Of a stretch of 31,600 nucleotides of DNA, positions 28,729 to 31,600 are shown piece after piece (position 1 is the stretch's first letter; every line of letters starts with the position of its first letter). Position numbers and translations under genes: made by a program. The DNA comes from Chara braunii (Eukaryota; Streptophyta; Charophyceae; Charales; Characeae), in NCBI GenBank assembly GCA_003427395.1, contig BFEA01000003.1, forward strand, positions 323,547 through 355,146, read 5' to 3'. The notes under the pieces are model-generated. The model was given only the letters and a program-made list of their open reading frames with translations, made no database searches and was not told the DNA's origin.

Positions 28729-29290
28729 TGATTCCATGAATAACAGAATGTCTGATCATTAACTCTTAGTAAAGGAATTATAAATTTTTAATTTTGACAA
28801 TTTCACGCTCCAAATTGAAAGAAAATCGTAAAATAATTTGGAGTTTCCTAAGAAAAGAAAATGAAAAATTATAAGAACAATTTTTTGATTTACACAAAAG
28901 AATTTGCGAAAAGATCAATTATTATGCGGTTTTAGTAGAAAACAGAAAACTGTGCTAACCCTAGGTTATCAATTTCGAATTTCACGAACTGCCGACTATT
29001 GCGGATTTCCGGAAATTTCGGAAGTCCGGATTTTGCAATGGTTGTAATTTGCAGGATTTCGGATTTTTTGGGAATTCTGAAAATTGCAGACTTTCTGAAT
29101 TTTGTGGAAAATTACAATTTTACGGACTGCTAGGATTTCGGGATTCCAAAAATCGTGGAATTCCGGATTCTGCGGAGTTCGCAATTTTACGGAATTTCGA
29201 GATATTCTGGACTCCGAAAAATGTGGAGTTTCGAAAGAGTCGAACTTTCGAAATTAAACCCCTAACAGAAGAAAAAGCAAAAAAAATTGC
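28729..29290. repeat. AT-rich region with degenerate GGAATTCC-like words
   Basis: 28740-28980 is AT-rich without features. 28990-29250 consists of degenerate short repeats built from TTTCGGAATTCCGGA and AATTTTGCGG motifs in both orientations, so frames on both strands look artificially similar (Phe/Asn/Gly/Ile-rich). No gene. Confidence 0.6.
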
Positions 29291-29303
29291 AACAATTCAT
29301 AGC

Positions 29304-29440
29304 TACGCCGGACCGGACCACGGACCAATTCTGGACCCTGGACCCTGGACATCCTGGGCCCATCCAGACTTTCGGAAAACCAGATTATTCTGGAATTTTT
29401 GGACCGGACCCCTGGTTCGGATCCTGGTTCAAATCCCCTA
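29304..29440. repeat. GGACC-rich short-motif cluster
   Basis: Many GGACC/GGACCC/CCGGACC words in about 130 bp (GGACCGGACCACGGACC, TGGACCCTGGACCCTGGAC, GGACCGGACCCC). A similar cluster is at 30790-30845. Confidence 0.7.
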
Positions 29441-29452
29441 CATTGTCTGGAG

Positions 29453-29479
29453 AAAAAAAAAAAAAAAAAAAAAAAAAAA
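29453..29479 (+). repeat. A27 tract
   Basis: Uninterrupted run of 27 A. On the minus strand it is a T tract just beyond the 3' end of the U6-like copy. Confidence 0.97.
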
Positions 29480-29484
29480 CCGCC

Positions 29485-29574
29485 TCTGCTCCTACTTCTC
29501 AGTTAAAGTGTGTCATCCATGTGCAGGGCCCATGCTAATCTTCTCCTTCCAATGTTAATGAATGTCCCAAGGGC
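29485..29574 (-). pseudogene. U6 snRNA pseudogene, minus copy
   Basis: Minus strand from 29574: GCCCTTGGGACATTCATTAA, CATTGGAAGGAGAAGATTAG, CATGGGCCCTGCACATGGAT, GACACA, then a diverged 3' part (CTGAGAAGTAGGAGCAG) and a T-run. The order matches plant U6 end to end, but CGATACA of the region before GAGAAG is missing, so the ACAGAGA box is not intact. The 3' domain is strongly diverged. Confidence 0.8.
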
Positions 29575-29634
29575 AAGATTAGCATGGCCCCTGCGCCAAG
29601 ATGACACGTATTAATGGGGAAGTGGACCAAATAA
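29564..29634 (+). pseudogene. U6 snRNA pseudogene, plus copy
   Basis: Plus strand GTCCCAAGGGC, then directly AAGATTAGCATGGCCCCTGC, GCCAAGATGACACG and GAAGTGGACCAAAT. This is U6 with the segment between the 5' stem-loop and AGATTAGC removed; the 3' part is better preserved than in the minus copy. It overlaps the minus copy in the shared palindromic stem-loop (29564-29574). Confidence 0.85.
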
Positions 29635-29791
29635 AAAATAAATAACCCAAAAAGGAGGAGGAGGGGGAGGGGGAGGAGACGAGGAGGAGGAAGACAAGAA
29701 GAGAGGACAAGGATGGCAGAGGAGTACAAAAAAAAAAAATTGGGCCCACGTATTCCTTATTAAATAGTATTTTTCCCGAAGGACCCCAACA
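29635..29791. other. Purine-rich spacer with A12 tract
   Basis: GGAGGAGGGGGAGG-type sequence at 29652-29715, then an A-run at 29727-29738. Minus frames here (Pro/Ser/Leu/Phe-rich) are compositional. Confidence 0.6.
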
Positions 29792-30184
29792 GTGCATCTG
29801 CAAGGGTCCAATATCTCAAGAGACGTTTGGCAAATTTCGTGTGAGAGCGGAGCAGGCCAGCAATATATGTTATGGATCGGAAGTCAGGTCTGCTTTCCAG
29901 CAGTTATGGGTCACAAGTTACAACTACTTGCTACCGTAGCTCTCTCTTTTCTTTTGTTTCGTTTTCCTACGAGCAGCGACCCTAAGGGCCTTGCTTCACT
30001 CGTCAAAACATATGGCGGCGTATGGTTCCATGTTCTAGTAGAAGATTCATTCCAACTCTTTCATTTGTTTCCTTTTCCTACGAGCAGTGGCCCTAAGGGC
30101 CTTGCTCCCCTCGTCACTACTTGCACAAAAGACAAAACATATGGCGACGTATGGTTCCATGTTCTAGCAGAAGATTCATTCTAG
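29792..30184 (+). CDS. Hypothetical 130-residue frame with internal duplication
   Basis: Plus frame starting MHLQGSNISRDVWQISCESG. A hydrophobic stretch (LQLLATVALSFLLFRF) is followed by two copies of FPTSS(D/G)PKGLA(S/P)LV and KTYG(G/D)VWFHVL(V/A)EDSF. The second copy has an extra TTCTKD and ends in TAG. Both copies are read in the same phase, and differences at CGAC/TGGC and TCA/CCC are tolerated, which weakly favours translation. No homologous family is recognised and the surroundings are repeats, so it may be a chance frame over a DNA duplication. Confidence 0.25.
   Translation: MHLQGSNISRDVWQISCESGAGQQYMLWIGSQVCFPAVMGHKLQLLATVALSFLLFRFPTSSDPKGLASLVKTYGGVWFHVLVEDSFQLFHLFPFPTSSGPKGLAPLVTTCTKDKTYGDVWFHVLAEDSF
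29951..30180 (+). repeat. Tandem duplication, about 100-120 bp
   Basis: Copy 1 is 29951-30052 and copy 2 is 30062-30180. They share TTTTCCTACGAGCAG, CCCTAAGGGCCTTGCT, AAAACATATGGCG and TATGGTTCCATGTTCTAG. Copy 2 has about 18 extra bases. Confidence 0.9.
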
Positions 30185-30458
30185 TTTTGCACAATTGGTG
30201 ATCAGTGGAGGGAAACCCTGAATAGCACGTGGTGAGTTGGCCTGCTACTGCCTAGAAACTCGCGTGCTCAGTGGTCCCATAACTGCTGAAACACGGACCT
30301 TAATGTGAATCCACATCATATATACTTGGTGTGCCATGACCCTAGCATGTCTATGAGCATCACTTAGTTCATGGTGAGAGGCCCTTGCTAATTATCTGGA
30401 GGGGCCTCTTGGGTAACCCCCAGGGGTTTTCTAATAAGTTATAAGTAGCTATTTGTTT

Positions 30459-30459
<1 letters not shown>
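30185..30459. other. No gene; one hairpin
   Basis: Contains GAGGCCC/GGGCCTC (30378-30408), a 7-bp stem with a 17-base loop. Nothing else is recognised. Confidence 0.5.
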
Positions 30460-30513
<54 letters not shown>

Positions 30514-30552
30514 TTCTCACACATAACAGCGACCTTTTTTTTTTTTTTTTTT
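30460..30552. repeat. (CT)25 microsatellite and T18 tract
   Basis: CT repeats at 30460-30510, a 24-base spacer, then T18 at 30535-30552. Confidence 0.97.
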
Positions 30553-30968
30553 CCTTTTGCGCAATAGTGACCACCGCACTGCTCCGGGTGCTCTGCACAC
30601 TTGCGCCGCAGGTAGGAAACAAAACCAAAGTTACCAACCCCCCTGGTAGACTTTCCGGGCCTTCCGGATTGTTGGCGAGGGGGATAAAAAATCAGGCACC
30701 ATTTTTTTGGGGCGGCCCAGGGTGTGAACAAACGCCCTGGACCACCCAAAAATCTTTTGCCCGTTGGGCTGGGGCCCATACATCCGGAACGAGATCCGGA
30801 CCCGGACCCCGGACCACGGACGGTCCGGATCCCTGTCCGGTGGTCAGGATCGTAGCCATGCAACAATTTGACAAATTTGTTCTACTGAATCAAGCAATCA
30901 ATCAATCAATCAAGTAGGTTCCTTGATTGGGCAGATCCTCTTTTGAGAGGTCTGCTCCGTATACCAAA
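30553..30968. other. Unassigned, with a second GGACC cluster
   Basis: 30790-30845 holds CCGGAACGAGATCCGGACCC, GGACCCCGGACCACGGAC and GGTCCGGATCC words like those at 29.3-29.44 kb. 30895-30912 is (CAAT)n. On the minus strand TGGTATACGGAGC (30954-30966) resembles a Met-tRNA-type PBS directly beyond the LTR-like end. Confidence 0.5.
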
Positions 30969-31358
30969 CTTTCGCATACTCAGGTAGTGCAGACCAGAAC
31001 CAAGAACCGACCTCTCTTTGATAGAGCAAGATAGCACAGCGGAAGACTGGAATACCAATAATCAGACCCACTCAATGGAAGGATACAGACCAAATACCAC
31101 CATCATCATCATCACACGGTGTGTGTGGGGCCTGGCGATGACGTGCACAGAAGCAGCGCCGGGTCCTGAGCATACAAAGATGAGGGGGAGGGGGAAGAAA
31201 GGAGCGATGGCGTCAACTCAAAATGTTGTCGATGCTGATCCCAGAATAGTCTCTCCCACAATGTCTCCGCCCAAAGGTCCAATCTGAATCCGAATGTCAC
31301 CAAATCCCAATGTCGTAGATCCCTCTCTCTTTTTCTCTCTCTCTCTCTCTCTCTCTTT

Positions 31359-31412
<54 letters not shown>

Positions 31413-31480
31413 CTGACGAAAAAGCCCCGAAGGAGGGAGAAGAAGAAGGAGAAGGGGGATGGATGGGAGGAGGAGGAAGA
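30969..31480 (-). repeat. LTR-like repeat, copy 2
   Basis: Inverted copy of 1241-1691. Read on the minus strand it ends CTACCTGAGTATGCGAAA, then GTT and TGGTATACGGAGC. The PBS-like site suggests this is the 3' end of a 5' LTR of a minus-strand element truncated soon after. The internal microsatellite is expanded here to CT (31323-31360) plus CA (31361-31410). Confidence 0.65.
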
Positions 31481-31508
31481 AGAAGATCTGTCTGTCTCTC
31501 TGTCCCTA

Positions 31509-31513
<5 letters not shown>

Positions 31514-31600
<87 letters not shown>
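31514..31600. repeat. (CT)n microsatellite to window end
   Basis: CT/TC repeat from about 31514 with one TTT interruption, open at the window edge. Confidence 0.95.

Noticed and set aside
29415-29445. tRNA-like B-box (GGTTCAAATCC)
   Set aside because: No A-box, acceptor stem or anticodon arm can be folded upstream; the word lies in the GGACC-rich cluster.
31112-31409. Frames with MCVCVCVC and RERERE starts
   Set aside because: They are translations of CA/CT microsatellites joined to the LTR-like repeat.

Overview
This is repeat-dominated nuclear DNA from a eukaryote of the green-plant lineage. Three plant-type U6 snRNA relics, Ty3/Gypsy chromovirus proteins with a C-terminal chromodomain, a plant-like mitochondrial nad4 fragment and long CT/CA microsatellites all point there. 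A large-genome streptophyte alga such as Chara is my guess, but the sequence does not prove the species. I see no intact host gene, no rRNA and no complete tRNA. Almost every coding-like stretch is a decayed retrotransposon protein with stops and frameshifts.

Layout. (1) 1-1700: a CA microsatellite, a small RNase H relic, unassigned sequence, and an LTR-like repeat end that recurs inverted at 30.97-31.48 kb. (2) 1.88-5.67 kb: Ty3/Gypsy element A. RNase H and integrase lie on the minus strand and gag-protease-RT on the plus strand, as expected if the gag-RT block was inverted in place. (3) 5.69-6.71 kb: minus-strand gag-like repeats, tandemly duplicated together with the left edge of the next element. 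(4) 6714-23437: element B, a chromovirus with about 1.17-kb LTRs (TG...CA), PBS, gag with zinc knuckle, protease, RT, RNase H, truncated integrase, chromodomain, purine tract and 3' LTR. Its 5' LTR is split by an 8.12-kb insertion (6905-15025) flanked by a 4-bp CCGC repeat, and its gag is split by about 0.58 kb carrying nad4 sequence. (5) 23608-24927: a solo LTR of the same family. (6) 25.0-26.1 kb: weak coding-like fragments. (7) 26.1-28.6 kb, minus strand: element C, a B-related gypsy pol without recognised full LTRs. (8) 28.6-31.6 kb: an inverted LTR-end module, GGAATTCC-rich and GGACC-rich DNA, a head-to-head U6 pair, a tandemly duplicated coding-like segment, microsatellites and the second LTR-like repeat.

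The most unusual structures are: an array of about 16 hairpins at 11.65-12.88 kb with a shared CCCTAGGGTTAGGG-type core but different, mutually compensating outer stems (often with G.U pairs); the 8.12-kb insertion whose two ends both read TGTC...GCGCG followed by a subterminal hairpin; and the inverted U6 pair that shares one 5' stem-loop, as a self-primed fold-back cDNA would. The genes do not form a pathway. The window records nested insertion, duplication and decay.
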